Source: CAZEQK01 sp964514395 (lineage in GTDB: Bacteria > Bacillota > Bacilli > Tepidibacillales > Tepidibacillaceae). Taken from it: a DNA stretch of 64,000 nt. The position numbers and the translations under genes are program-made. Location: contig CAZEQK010000008.1 in the NCBI GenBank assembly GCA_964514395.1, positions 1 through 64,000 on the forward strand, written 5' to 3'. Of the stretch, positions 9,179 to 17,409 are shown in pieces. The stretch's first letter is position 1. Each line of letters starts with the position of its first letter. The notes beneath the pieces are model-generated. The model did no database searches. It was not told the origin of the DNA and was given only the letters and a program-made list of their open reading frames with translations.

Positions 9179-9604
9179 TTAATAAAATATTTGTGGACAG
9201 TCTCGGAATCTGGGCTGATAGAAGCAGTGAGATTTATATTGTCCTGAATTTGGTTGATTGAACCAATAGCTAGGACATGCACCAGTTGGTCGGAAAAACC
9301 ATAAGGAATAACTAGCAGGGTGATACTTCCACCCCCTTATGACTTGTTTTGCTAAATTTATGTCCCTCTGCCTTGCTCTTTGATAAAAGTAAGGCTTCTG
9401 AATAGCCTCAAACCCTCCCGGTGATTGATAAACCATTTGAGGTATCGTACGGATAGCATCGAAATCTAAACAATCTCCAATGATTCTATTTACTCCGACA
9501 TTTCCTACCATTAGCATACCTAATTTACCTTCAGCCTCAGCCTCAGCCCGCATTAGTCTCGCTAATTCTCTAGTGTCTCGTAAAGTAGTATTTATTACAG
9601 CCAT
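9179..9604 (-). CDS. cwlJ: Spore cortex-lytic hydrolase CwlJ
   Basis: Cell-wall hydrolase of the hydrolase_2 (SleB/CwlJ) family that degrades cortex peptidoglycan during germination, activated by Ca-dipicolinate. 141 aa, the usual CwlJ length, with no signal peptide or LysM domain, unlike SleB. Family motifs: LARLMRAEAEAEGKLGM with the catalytic Glu, GNVGVNRI, and the C-terminal aromatic-rich region. The ATG follows GCGAGGTG. First gene of the cwlJ-gerQ operon, separated from the SASP gene by terminators. Confidence 0.95.
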   Translation of the reverse strand: MAVINTTLRDTRELARLMRAEAEAEGKLGMLMVGNVGVNRIIGDCLDFDAIRTIPQMVYQSPGGFEAIQKPYFYQRARQRDINLAKQVIRGWKYHPASYSLWFFRPTGACPSYWFNQPNSGQYKSHCFYQPRFRDCPQIFY

Positions 9605-9687
9605 GTATTCACCTCGCAGATATAGGCTTTCATAATAATATATTTTGAAATAGGCAATTGGTGATTAAATATCATAAATTTTTCAAA

Positions 9688-9718
9688 ACAAAAAAGCCTC
9701 TTCGTTAGAAGAGACTTT
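9688..9718 (-). terminator. Terminator of the SASP gene
   Basis: On the minus strand, AAGTCTCTTC / GAAGAGGCTT with a 4-nt loop and T6 tail. A second GC-richer hairpin (CAAAGTCC / GGGACTTTG, 9728-9752) lies just before it. Confidence 0.8.
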
Positions 9719-9758
9719 GGGGTGAAGACAAAGTCCACACCATGGGGACTTTGAAAAA

Positions 9759-9947
9759 TTAGCTATTCTTTTTTTCTCCTTCAACTAATTCTTGAATGGG
9801 AACCTCAATCGTTTCCTCATTCGTATTGGTTACTTGAGCTGTTAATTTTTGTGGATCTAAATTATTAATCCAGATAGGCTCGTTTTGATAAAAGACCTCA
9901 ACCATTTCCTCAGCATTTAAGATATCCTTTATTCGATCGTAATCCAT
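9759..9947 (-). CDS. sspH: H-type small acid-soluble spore protein
   Basis: 62 aa. The start MDYDRIKDILNAEEMVEVFY, the central PIWI and the end IPVQELVEGE-like pattern (here VPIQELVEGE) match the H-type SASP family, a minor spore core protein. The ribosome site is AAAAGGAGTG. Upstream on the minus strand, GTATA (10001-10005) and GGAAAAATA (9978-9986), 14 nt apart, resemble a forespore sigma F/G promoter. Whether it corresponds to SspH or a paralogue is open. Confidence 0.85.
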   Translation of the reverse strand: MDYDRIKDILNAEEMVEVFYQNEPIWINNLDPQKLTAQVTNTNEETIEVPIQELVEGEKKNS

Positions 9948-10009
9948 AATCCCACTCCTTTTAAGTTGTTATATATATATTTTTCCATATTGAACAGCAT
10001 TATACATCC

Positions 10010-10070
10010 AGTGAAACTTCAATTAGACGAATTATCTAAATGTTTACGTTGAACTTATCCAGGAGGTTAG
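10010..10070. repeat. Copy A of a dispersed 58-60 nt structured repeat
   Basis: Aligns with two copies at 21878-22037: shared blocks are GTGAAACTTC, AGACG, TTATCT, AATGTT, GAAC and TATCCAGGAGGTTAG. A short stem (ATTAGA with TCTAAAT, loop CGAATTA) matches the ATTCAGA/TCTGAAT stem of the other copies, with a compensatory C-G to T-A change. It sits between the divergent SASP and tyrA genes. No coding potential. Confidence 0.7.
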
Positions 10071-10155
10071 ATAAACAAAAAATAACATTAGCACTTGAAA
10101 GCATAAAAGTGTTAAAATAAAATTTATATATAAAGGAAAGAGAGGAGGGAATCAA

Positions 10156-11238
10156 ATGGAAAACATAGCAATTATCGGGCTAGGATTAATGGGAGGTTCT
10201 CTTGCTAAGGCAATAAAAAGGAAAACTACGGCATCAATTTCTGCAATCGATTCTGATGAATTGGTAATCGACCAAGCCTTAAGAGAGGGAATGATTGATG
10301 ATGGAGACATCGATATTAGCAAAATAAATTTAGCTACATTTGATTTCATCATCCTTTGTACGCCAATAGAACAAACGTTACGAATGATGGAAACACTAAA
10401 TGGTAAGTTGAATGAAAATTGTATCGTTTCAGATATAGGCAGCACAAAAGAAGAAGTGATGGAACAAGCAAAATTAGTGAATTATACATTTATAGGTGGA
10501 CATCCGATGGTAGGTTCAGAAAAATTCGGATATGAAAATGCGAAAGCTCATCTATTCGAAAACGCTTATTATGTGGTTACTCCTAGTGAGAAGATAGAGG
10601 TTAGAGAGATAAAGAAAATAATGAGCTTTATTCAAACCATCGGTGCTATTCCTATCAAGCTTACTGCAGAAACTCATGATTTATTAACAGCAGTAATTAG
10701 TCATGTGCCTCATATTGTTGCCTCATCATTGGTGCAAATTGCCTATGAGTTTGAAGATGAAGGAAACACCTTGAAAAAATTAGCAGCAGGTGGATTTAAG
10801 GACATAACAAGAATTGCTTCGTCCAATCCCGATTTATGGAAGCAAATATCCTTAAGTAATCGAGAGAAAATCATCATTGTTTTAAAAAGAATAATCCATA
10901 ACCTAGAGAGATACCAAGAAGAATTAAAAAACAATAATGGAGCATATCTTTTTGAATACCTTGATACAGCAAAAAAAGTAAGAGATCAGTACACTGAAAC
11001 GGTAAATACGGATATACCGAATCAGTTTTACTTAATGGTTGATATTGAAGATAAACCAGGAATGATAGCAAAAATTTCTACATTATTATTTGAAAAAGGG
11101 ATTAACATAAAAAATATAGGGATTACTCATAACCGAGAATTTGAAAATGGAGTTTTAAAAATCATTCTAGAGAATAAGGTGGATCATTCATCAGCAGTAA
11201 AAGTTTTAAAACAGAGGGATTATAATGTATATGCATAA
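10156..11238 (+). CDS. tyrA: Prephenate dehydrogenase with C-terminal ACT domain
   Basis: Oxidatively decarboxylates prephenate to 4-hydroxyphenylpyruvate, the tyrosine branch point. 360 aa, as in Bacillus. Rossmann NAD site GLGLMGGS (GxGxxG at 8-13); the family motifs GGHPMVGSEKFG and ISHVPHIVAS (with the conserved His) are present. A C-terminal ACT domain from about 290 (MVDIEDKPGMIAKIS) would give tyrosine feedback control. The ATG follows GAGAGGAGGG. It is upstream of aroF-pheA, but a new promoter and attenuator intervene. Confidence 0.95.
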   Translation: MENIAIIGLGLMGGSLAKAIKRKTTASISAIDSDELVIDQALREGMIDDGDIDISKINLATFDFIILCTPIEQTLRMMETLNGKLNENCIVSDIGSTKEEVMEQAKLVNYTFIGGHPMVGSEKFGYENAKAHLFENAYYVVTPSEKIEVREIKKIMSFIQTIGAIPIKLTAETHDLLTAVISHVPHIVASSLVQIAYEFEDEGNTLKKLAAGGFKDITRIASSNPDLWKQISLSNREKIIIVLKRIIHNLERYQEELKNNNGAYLFEYLDTAKKVRDQYTETVNTDIPNQFYLMVDIEDKPGMIAKISTLLFEKGINIKNIGITHNREFENGVLKIILENKVDHSSAVKVLKQRDYNVYA

Positions 11239-11267
11239 ACTAACTTTTCATTTTTTGAAAAAAGTTA

Positions 11268-11296
11268 TTGACTTATAGCTTCTCACATAATACTAT
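11268..11296 (+). promoter_or_regulatory. Sigma A promoter of the aroF-pheA operon
   Basis: TTGACT at 11268-11273, exactly 17 nt, then TACTAT at 11291-11296. Predicted start near 11303, giving a leader of about 250 nt before aroF that contains the aromatic leader peptide and the attenuator hairpins. Confidence 0.75.
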
Positions 11297-11348
11297 ATAA
11301 AATAAGTTTTAGTAATTAAAAGCTTTAAAGTAATGGAGTGACTATTCA

Positions 11349-11477
11349 ATGGAAAAGAACATTAGAAAAGGGAACAAAATATTTTATTTCTTTTTTAGCT
11401 GGGGCTATTATTTTAGCGCTGGTTACTTTAGATTCAATAAAATTAAAAACTCCCCTTTTTTAATGAGTAAGGCTTAG
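11349..11477 (+). CDS. Aromatic-rich leader peptide of the aroF-pheA operon
   Basis: Short 42-codon reading frame, ATG at 11349 to TAG at 11475-11477, with GGAGTG upstream at 11335-11340. The peptide has 8 Phe, 4 Tyr and 1 Trp; 12 of the 18 residues from 12 to 29 are aromatic (it includes FYFFF, W, YYF, YF and F). This is the composition of a sensing leader like that of enteric pheA. It ends 20 nt before the left arm of a terminator and just upstream of DAHP synthase and PheA. The reading frame and composition are seen directly; that its translation senses charged tRNA-Phe and tRNA-Tyr is inference supported by the hairpins annotated next. Confidence 0.8.
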   Translation: MEKNIRKGNKIFYFFFSWGYYFSAGYFRFNKIKNSPFLMSKA

Positions 11478-11523
11478 TGAATAAAGTTATTTCTACTAGA
11501 GGCTCATTAGAGCCTCTTTTTTA
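11442..11523 (+). promoter_or_regulatory. Transcription attenuator (alternative hairpins) before aroF
   Basis: Three mutually exclusive pairings are visible. 1:2 is ATTAAAAA (11442-11449) with TTTTTAAT (11457-11464). 2:3, the antiterminator, is 11458-11468 (core TAATGAG) with 11502-11512 (core CTCATTA), about 11 pairs including G-U. 3:4, the terminator, is AGAGGCTC (11498-11505) with GAGCCTCT (11510-11517), loop ATTA, then T6. A ribosome stalled on the aromatic codons (11382-11435) leaves region 2 free, favouring antitermination; one reaching the TAG at 11475 covers region 2, favouring termination. Confidence 0.75.
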
Positions 11524-11555
11524 TTACTCTAAAATAACAAAAGGTGGGATAGGGA

Positions 11556-12569
11556 ATGATATTAGTACTTAAGAACGGGGCATCAGAGCAGGAGATTGAA
11601 ATAGTTGTTAGTAAAGTGAAGAAAATGGGTGTAGAGGTAAATGTAAGTCAAGGGAAAAATTTAACGGTTATTGGATTAATCGGGGATTCCCAAAGGTTAG
11701 ATGTGAGTATTCTAGAATCAATAAAATATGTGGAAAAAGCAATAAGGGTACAAGAACCATTTAAAAGAACAAATAGATTGTTCCACCCAGATAATTCAAA
11801 AATTCAAATTGGTAATCATATCGTTGGTGATAAACAGCTAACAATCATAGCAGGACCATGCTCTGTAGAAAGTGAAGGACAAATTCTTTCAGTAGCTGAA
11901 GGAGTAAAAAATGCTGGTGCAGCAATGCTTAGAGGTGGGGCGTTCAAACCAAGAACATCACCATATGGTTTTCAGGGATTGAAGGAGAAGGGCTTAGAGC
12001 TATTACAATTAGCGAAGGAAAAAACAAACCTACCTGTTGTAACCGAGGTAATGTCTCCGGATCTCGTTGGTAAAGTATCGGAATATGCTGATATCTTGCA
12101 AATTGGTGCCAGGAATATGCAAAATTTTGAGCTATTAAAGGAAGCTGGTAAGTCTGGTAAACCAGTCTTATTAAAAAGAGGAGCATCTGCGACAATTGAA
12201 GAATGGTTACTGGCGGCTGAATATATTCTATCAGAAGGAAATGATAAAGTAATATTAGTGGAGCGAGGAATTAGAACCTTTGAAAAGTATACTAGAAACA
12301 CATTGGATTTAAGTGCTATACCTGTTGTAAAAAAGCTAAGTCATTTACCAGTTATTGTTGATCCAAGTCATGCAGCTGGCAAAAGGGATTTAGTCATTCC
12401 CTTAGCTAAGGCTGCAATAGCAGTTGGTGCGGATGGATTAATCGTTGAAGTGCATAATGAACCTGAATTAGCTTTAAGTGATGCAGCCCAACAGCTTACA
12501 ATACCCATGTTTCATGATTTAATGTCAAGTTTAGAAGACCTTGCAGCTGTGATGGGTCGAACCCTCTAA
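11556..12569 (+). CDS. aroF: 3-deoxy-7-phosphoheptulonate (DAHP) synthase
   Basis: First enzyme of the shikimate pathway: condenses phosphoenolpyruvate and erythrose 4-phosphate. 337 aa. Residues 1-70 form a ferredoxin-like regulatory domain as in the Thermotoga-type class I-beta enzymes; the TIM barrel follows with AGPCSVES (metal-binding Cys102), RGGAFKPRTSPY, QIGARNMQN and the C-terminal DPSHAAGKRD. Unlike B. subtilis AroA it has no fused chorismate mutase; that domain is on the next gene. Start ATG follows GGTGGG. Expression is probably set by the attenuator just upstream, activity by the N-terminal domain. Confidence 0.95.
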   Translation: MILVLKNGASEQEIEIVVSKVKKMGVEVNVSQGKNLTVIGLIGDSQRLDVSILESIKYVEKAIRVQEPFKRTNRLFHPDNSKIQIGNHIVGDKQLTIIAGPCSVESEGQILSVAEGVKNAGAAMLRGGAFKPRTSPYGFQGLKEKGLELLQLAKEKTNLPVVTEVMSPDLVGKVSEYADILQIGARNMQNFELLKEAGKSGKPVLLKRGASATIEEWLLAAEYILSEGNDKVILVERGIRTFEKYTRNTLDLSAIPVVKKLSHLPVIVDPSHAAGKRDLVIPLAKAAIAVGADGLIVEVHNEPELALSDAAQQLTIPMFHDLMSSLEDLAAVMGRTL

Positions 12570-12598
12570 TGGAAAAAATGGATAAATGGGGAATGTAA

Positions 12599-13735
12599 AT
12601 GGATAGATTAAAGCAAATAAGAACAGATATCGACCAGTGTGATAAACAAATAGTAGAATTGTTTGAGTTAAGATTGGAAAAATCCTTAGAGGCATTGCAC
12701 TATAAACAGGATCAAGGATTACCAATATTACAAAATGATCGAGAAAAAATCGTTTTAGAAAAGGTTAAAAATCATTTAAGAAACAAGGCTTTTACAAATG
12801 AAGTAGAAAAATTGTATGAAACGATGATGAGATTAAGTAGACAGGTGCAGGCAAGAGATTGGAATTTATCGGACTTTATTTTAATTGGTGAATCGATTGT
12901 ACTACCAATTGGTGAAAGAATGAAGCAGAATAAGGTAGCATACCAAGGTGAAGCCGGCGCCTTTGGGCATCTTGCTCTAAATCATTATTTTAAAGATGAT
13001 GTGATTGAAATATTGAATTATAACAAATTTGAGGATGTATTAAAAGCAGTTCAAAATGGGAGGGTAGAATATGGAGTACTTCCCATCGAAAATTCATCAA
13101 CAGGAGGAATTTTCGAAATATATGATTTATTATTGAAATATGATTTATATATTGTTGGAGAACAAGAGCTGAAAATAGAGCAGCATTTAATCGGAAATGA
13201 AGCTGCAGAAATGAAAGATATCACTGAGATTTATTCACATAACCAAGGCTTTAAGCAAAGCCAAGATTTTTTAAAGGATTATCCTGATATAAAACAGATT
13301 CCTCTAGATAATACGGCTGCAAGTGCTAAATTTGTTAGAGAATCTAATGACATAAGCAAAGGAGCAATAGCAAGTAGAGAAGCAGCAAAACTATACGGTT
13401 TAAAAATATTAAAGGAAAATATTCATACAAATGATGAAAATTGGACCAGGTTTATCGTGGTTGGGAAGAAGCTAGAGCTAGATAAAGAGAGTAAGAAAAT
13501 TAGTCTAATCTATTCTTTAAGACATAATGTTGGTTCTCTCTATGAAAGCTTAGGGATTTTTGCCGAGCATGAGATAAATCTGATGAAGGTAGAATCAAGA
13601 CCAATTCAAAATCAGCCGTGGAAGTATCATTTTTATGTGGATGTCGAAGGGAATCTTCTTGATCAGAAGGTTCAAGAAGCGATGAACAGTATTCAAAAGA
13701 AAAGCTTATTAATGAAAATACTTGGAAACTATTAA
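12599..13735 (+). CDS. pheA: Bifunctional chorismate mutase/prephenate dehydratase (P-protein)
   Basis: Converts chorismate to prephenate and then to phenylpyruvate. 378 aa in three domains: AroQ-type helical chorismate mutase at 1-86 (MDRLKQIRTDIDQCDKQIV), prephenate dehydratase at about 112-290 (VAYQGEAGAFGHLA, LPIENSSTGGI, catalytic TRF at 283-285) and an ACT regulatory domain from about 299 with ESRP at 332-335 for phenylalanine feedback. The CM-PDT fusion is more typical of proteobacteria and some Firmicutes than of B. subtilis, where PheA lacks the mutase. Cotranscribed with aroF (29-bp gap, GGGGAA ribosome site). Confidence 0.95.
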   Translation: MDRLKQIRTDIDQCDKQIVELFELRLEKSLEALHYKQDQGLPILQNDREKIVLEKVKNHLRNKAFTNEVEKLYETMMRLSRQVQARDWNLSDFILIGESIVLPIGERMKQNKVAYQGEAGAFGHLALNHYFKDDVIEILNYNKFEDVLKAVQNGRVEYGVLPIENSSTGGIFEIYDLLLKYDLYIVGEQELKIEQHLIGNEAAEMKDITEIYSHNQGFKQSQDFLKDYPDIKQIPLDNTAASAKFVRESNDISKGAIASREAAKLYGLKILKENIHTNDENWTRFIVVGKKLELDKESKKISLIYSLRHNVGSLYESLGIFAEHEINLMKVESRPIQNQPWKYHFYVDVEGNLLDQKVQEAMNSIQKKSLLMKILGNY

Positions 13736-13749
13736 CCACAAAATATTTA

Positions 13750-13799
13750 CCTTTTAAGTAATGAGTGATTAATCTCACTATTCCTTAAAAGGTTTTTTT
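13750..13799 (+). terminator. Terminator of aroF-pheA
   Basis: CCTTTTAAG / CTTAAAAGG arms with further pairing inside, followed by T7. Confidence 0.85.
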
Positions 13800-13831
13800 A
13801 TTTAAACCAATCATTAGCCGCAAAAATAGCT

Positions 13832-14392
13832 CTATTTATTACCATCAATCACTAAATCTAATTTCCCAGTATGTGGATCGATGATTAAACCGTGAACAGG
13901 TACTCCATTAGGAAGTAAAGGATGATTTTTAATCTTATTTACACTGTTTATCACACTTTCCTCGACACTTTTAAAACCAGATAACCAGTGCCGAAGGGAC
14001 ATTCCTGAATTTTCAAGGGTTTGTAGGATCTCCGCTGATATACCTCTTTCTTGCATGTGCTCTAACATAACATCGCTATTTACCTGACTCATCCCACAAT
14101 CATGATGTCCTATGACCATTACTTCCTCGGCTTTTAGCTCATATACTGCAACTAAAATACTTTTCATTGCACTCCCAAAGGGGTGTGAAATAATTGCTCC
14201 AGCGTTCTTTATGACTTTTACATCTCCATTTTTTAGATTCATTGCCTTAGGAAGCAATTCAATTAACCTTGTATCCATACATGACAAAATGACTATTTTC
14301 TTATTGGGGTATTTACTTGTTTGAAAAGCCTCAAATGATTTTTCTTTTACAAAGTTTTGATTATATTCCAGTATTTCATAAAGTTTTCCCAT
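13832..14392 (-). CDS. Beta-class carbonic anhydrase
   Basis: Zinc enzyme interconverting CO2 and bicarbonate, YtiB-like. With the start at 14392 it is 186 aa, the Bacillus length; this ATG has AAGGAGG at 7-8 nt on the minus strand, whereas the longer reading frame to 14470 adds a hydrophobic tail with no ribosome site. Zn and active-site motifs: SCMDTR (Cys-Asp-Arg dyad), NAGA and GHHDCG. The NxDP-like end (IIDPHTGKLDLV) is conserved. Stands alone between convergent pheA and a divergent M50 protease gene. Confidence 0.93.
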   Translation of the reverse strand: MGKLYEILEYNQNFVKEKSFEAFQTSKYPNKKIVILSCMDTRLIELLPKAMNLKNGDVKVIKNAGAIISHPFGSAMKSILVAVYELKAEEVMVIGHHDCGMSQVNSDVMLEHMQERGISAEILQTLENSGMSLRHWLSGFKSVEESVINSVNKIKNHPLLPNGVPVHGLIIDPHTGKLDLVIDGNK

Positions 14393-14526
14393 GCCTGCCT
14401 CCTTAAAGATGTTAATCTCTATTAAAAATAGAGTATAAAATAAAATTAACAAGTCAACCTTTGAAAACATTGTTTTTACTTCAATTAGTTATTAAGTTAT
14501 AATAATTGGAAAAGGATGGTGATTAT

Positions 14527-15204
14527 ATGCAGTTCATATTACAGTATTTGTATTATCCGTTAGAAGAATTACTGTACATTATTATTGCATTAGTGATTGC
14601 ATTAACTGTTCATGAATATAGTCATGCCCTTATGGCCCACAAATTTGGTGATTCAACTGCAAAAAGGCAAGGCAGATTAACATTGAATCCCCTAGCTCAT
14701 TTAGATTTTTTCGGAACCTTAATGATTTTTATAGCTGGATTTGGATGGGCAAAACCCGTTCCAGTTAATTATTTTAACATACGAGATAAGAAGTATGCTG
14801 GAGTCATCATATCCATCGCTGGCCCGATAAGCAATTTGATTATTGCGATAATAGCAATGGGTATTTGGAATGGGTTACTAAAACTTAATATTATTCAAAA
14901 TCTGAACAATACAACGTACTACGCAGTATATAGAACGTTTGATATTTTAGTTTATTTTAATCTTGTTCTGTTCATTTTTAATTTATTACCAATCCCTCCC
15001 CTCGATGGATATAGGGTAATTGAAGATTTGGCACCTAAAGAATTAAGACCTAGATTAATTCAGCTGGAGCAATATGGTGTCTTTATCTTTCTAATCCTTT
15101 TTATCACTCCTATAGGGAATTATTTTTTTTCATACATTTTTAATATCATCCAACCCCTTGTAAATGGCATCAATGACATGTATATTTTCCTATTTAATTT
15201 GTAA
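14527..15204 (+). CDS. Site-2 protease family (M50) membrane metalloprotease
   Basis: Polytopic intramembrane zinc protease of the YwhC type. 225 aa. The zinc-binding HEYSH (HExxH) sits in the first long helix; the second metal-ligand motif is the NLLPIPPLDG loop in a later helix. About five to six hydrophobic segments, no PDZ domain. ATG 14527 follows AAAGGATGGTG; a TTG 21 nt upstream is also in frame but has no ribosome site. A -10 TATAAT-like box lies at 14498-14503. In B. subtilis a relative is adjacent to ywhB/ywhE, whose homologues are also close by here. Substrate unknown. Confidence 0.9.
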   Translation: MQFILQYLYYPLEELLYIIIALVIALTVHEYSHALMAHKFGDSTAKRQGRLTLNPLAHLDFFGTLMIFIAGFGWAKPVPVNYFNIRDKKYAGVIISIAGPISNLIIAIIAMGIWNGLLKLNIIQNLNNTTYYAVYRTFDILVYFNLVLFIFNLLPIPPLDGYRVIEDLAPKELRPRLIQLEQYGVFIFLILFITPIGNYFFSYIFNIIQPLVNGINDMYIFLFNL

Positions 15205-15436
15205 AGGGAAAGTTACTGTATTGCAGTAGCTTTATTTGTAATGAAATATTATATCACCTAAATATAAAAACCGTTATAAAAAACTATGTAATATAAAAAG
15301 TATCAAAAAATTTGTCCAAAGTATGTACAAATATTTACAAAAACGTGAAGTCTATTGTTCATAAATAGAAAATAGATTACAGTATAGATATTAACAAGGC
15401 GCCTTGATTTTTAAATTGAATAAAGAGGTGAAGAAC

Positions 15437-15922
15437 ATGTTTGAAAAAGTACGTAATGACAAATGGGCAATTTTATGGGCAATCATTCGTATTTATGTTG
15501 GATATGAATTCATCACAGCAGGCTGGCATAAAATTTTAAATGGTTTTTCTGTTGATAACTACTTTAAAGGAGCAATAGCAAAAGTAACAGGAGATCATCC
15601 AGCAGTACAAGCTTGGTACGGATGGATGATTCAGCACATATGGCAACCAATGCATGGAGTCTTTAATGTTATTATTCCATGGGGTGAATTTCTTGCAGGA
15701 ATAGGACTTATTCTAGGTGTATTTACAACCTATGCATTATTGGCAGCAGCACTAATGAATCTTAACTTTATGTTAGCAGGGTCTACTTCCACAAACCCAC
15801 AATTATATACATTGGAAATTATCTTACTAGTTATCGCAGGAGCATCGGCTTATCGTTGGGGTGTAGATTATTACCTACTACCTAAGCTGAAAAAGAGTAA
15901 AGATACAAGTGCCTCTGTTTAA
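15437..15922 (+). CDS. DoxX family membrane protein
   Basis: 161 aa with four predicted membrane helices (IIRIYVGYEFITAGWHKI, then segments near 84-105, 109-125 and 128-146). Members of the DoxX/TQO-small family associate with quinone-linked or redox membrane systems, but most are uncharacterised. The ATG at 15437 has GAGGTGA upstream; an earlier in-frame start lacks one. The 199-bp gap before it is AT-rich. Single-gene unit ended by a long terminator. Function not assigned. Confidence 0.85.
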   Translation: MFEKVRNDKWAILWAIIRIYVGYEFITAGWHKILNGFSVDNYFKGAIAKVTGDHPAVQAWYGWMIQHIWQPMHGVFNVIIPWGEFLAGIGLILGVFTTYALLAAALMNLNFMLAGSTSTNPQLYTLEIILLVIAGASAYRWGVDYYLLPKLKKSKDTSASV

Positions 15923-15974
15923 AGTATAAAACAGATCTTATATATATCATACATGACAAATGCTTTCCCCTATA

Positions 15975-16019
15975 GAACAAAAAATCCTTTCTTTTGGACG
16001 AGAAGGGATTTTTTTGTTC
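15975..16019. terminator. Terminator after doxX
   Basis: Long inverted repeat GAACAAAAAATCC...TTCT / AGAAGGGATTTTTTTGTTC with A and T tracts on either side. Confidence 0.85.
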
Positions 16020-16123
16020 TATACTTGAGTTGTCTACTACTATTAATTAAGTCTTCATTCTATGTTAAAATAACATATACATGACTATCAGCAAAGATTT
16101 CGAGATAAATTGGAGGATTTCTT

Positions 16124-17086
16124 ATGAGTAGTAAAACAGCCGAATTATCGTTACCCATAGTTTGGGGGAATAAACGTTATCATACATTGAATGAGTACTA
16201 CCGTAAAACCTTTGGAGGAAAAGTATTTAAGGTCTCCTTAGATGGAGGCTTTACCTGCCCTAATCGAGATGGCAATATCACTGTTGGAGGATGTATTTTT
16301 TGCAGTGCAAGAGGATCTGGTGATTTTGCTGGAGACAGAAGAGAAGATTTAAAAAATCAATTTAGGCAAGTAAGTGAAAGGATGCATAAAAAGTGGCCAA
16401 AAGCCAAATATATAGGCTATTTTCAAGCATTTTCTAATACCTATGCTCCTGCTAAAGAATTAAGAGAGATGTACGAAACCATTCTAGAAGAGGAAGATGT
16501 GGTTGGTCTAGCCATTGCCACTCGTCCTGATTGTTTGCCAGAAGATGTGCTAGATGTATTATCCGATATGAATAAAAAAACAAAGCTATGGGTGGAGTTA
16601 GGGCTGCAAACGATTCATGAACACACACAACAGCTTATCAATCGTGGACACGATTACCAGGTCTATCTTGATGGTGTAGAGAAGCTTAGAAAAAAAAATA
16701 TTGATGTTATTACACATATAATCATCAACCTTCCCGGTGAAAGCAAAGAAGAGATGATGGATACGGCTAAAGCTGTCGCCCATTTACCTGTTCAAGGAAT
16801 TAAAATACACATGCTTCATTTACTAAAGAAAACACCAATGATGGAACTGTATGAAGCAGGTAAATTAACCTTTATGAACAAAGAGGAATATATCAATATG
16901 GTAGTAGATATGCTAGAAATTTTACCTCCTGATATGGTGATCCATCGTTTAACAGGGGATGGACCCCCAGATTTACTTGTTGAACCACGATGGACATTAA
17001 AAAAGTGGGAGGTACTAAATGGTATCGATCACGAGCTAGGAAGAAGGAATTCCTGGCAGGGCAAATATTATAAGAAAGAAATATAG
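16124..17086 (+). CDS. ytqA: TIGR01212 family radical SAM protein (YtqA-like)
   Basis: 320 aa radical SAM protein with an Elp3-like core. The cluster-binding cysteines lie in CPNRDGNITVGGCIFCS (Cx10-Cx2-C spacing). Conserved motifs include RPDC, ELGLQT and the C-terminal RLTGDGP. In B. subtilis ytqA is next to the methyltransferase ytqB; here the partner is absent and the gene is alone. ATG follows TTGGAGGA. Family certain; reaction unknown, probably on tRNA or a similar substrate. Confidence 0.9.
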   Translation: MSSKTAELSLPIVWGNKRYHTLNEYYRKTFGGKVFKVSLDGGFTCPNRDGNITVGGCIFCSARGSGDFAGDRREDLKNQFRQVSERMHKKWPKAKYIGYFQAFSNTYAPAKELREMYETILEEEDVVGLAIATRPDCLPEDVLDVLSDMNKKTKLWVELGLQTIHEHTQQLINRGHDYQVYLDGVEKLRKKNIDVITHIIINLPGESKEEMMDTAKAVAHLPVQGIKIHMLHLLKKTPMMELYEAGKLTFMNKEEYINMVVDMLEILPPDMVIHRLTGDGPPDLLVEPRWTLKKWEVLNGIDHELGRRNSWQGKYYKKEI

Positions 17087-17103
17087 TGAGGATGAGAACA
17101 AAA

Positions 17104-17140
17104 GGGCTATTGACAGTAAATGTTGTCTATAGCTTTTTTT
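17104..17140 (+). terminator. Terminator after ytqA
   Basis: GGCTATTGACA / TTGTCTATAGC hairpin followed by T8. Confidence 0.8.
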
Positions 17141-17304
17141 TATTTTAATATTTTGATTCTATACGAACAAGGATGATATAAGGCTTCATACATAAACTTT
17201 TAGCAAAATGAAGTATAACATACATATCATTAGAAAATGAGCAGAAACTTAATTTTATGTTAGTATAACAGGTGTAAATGGTTTATAAAGGCTCCAATAA
17301 CAAA

Positions 17305-17352
17305 AATTATTACTATTTACTATTTGTATTAATAGTAGTATAAGTAATAATT
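17305..17352. repeat. AT-rich interrupted palindrome upstream of the ClC gene
   Basis: AATTATTACT...TACTATT pairs with AATAGTA...AGTAATAATT, 17 pairs with a small internal bulge. It lies in a 389-bp intergenic region between the ytqA terminator and the ClC promoter and has no T tract, so it is not a terminator. Could be a protein-binding site or relic; otherwise this stretch shows nothing coding. Confidence 0.55.
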
Positions 17353-17409
17353 GTGGATGATTTATTCTGTTAAGAGATATAACTTGACATAATTGTTAAG
17401 GTTTTTACC

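Noticed and set aside
11541..11553. GGTGGGATAGGG resembling part of a T-box
   Set aside because: It lies after the terminator and is simply the aroF ribosome-binding region; no specifier loop or T-box consensus is present.
14393..14470. Hydrophobic N-terminal extension of the carbonic anhydrase
   Set aside because: AAGGAGG precedes the ATG at 14392, and the family starts there; the extension has no ribosome site.
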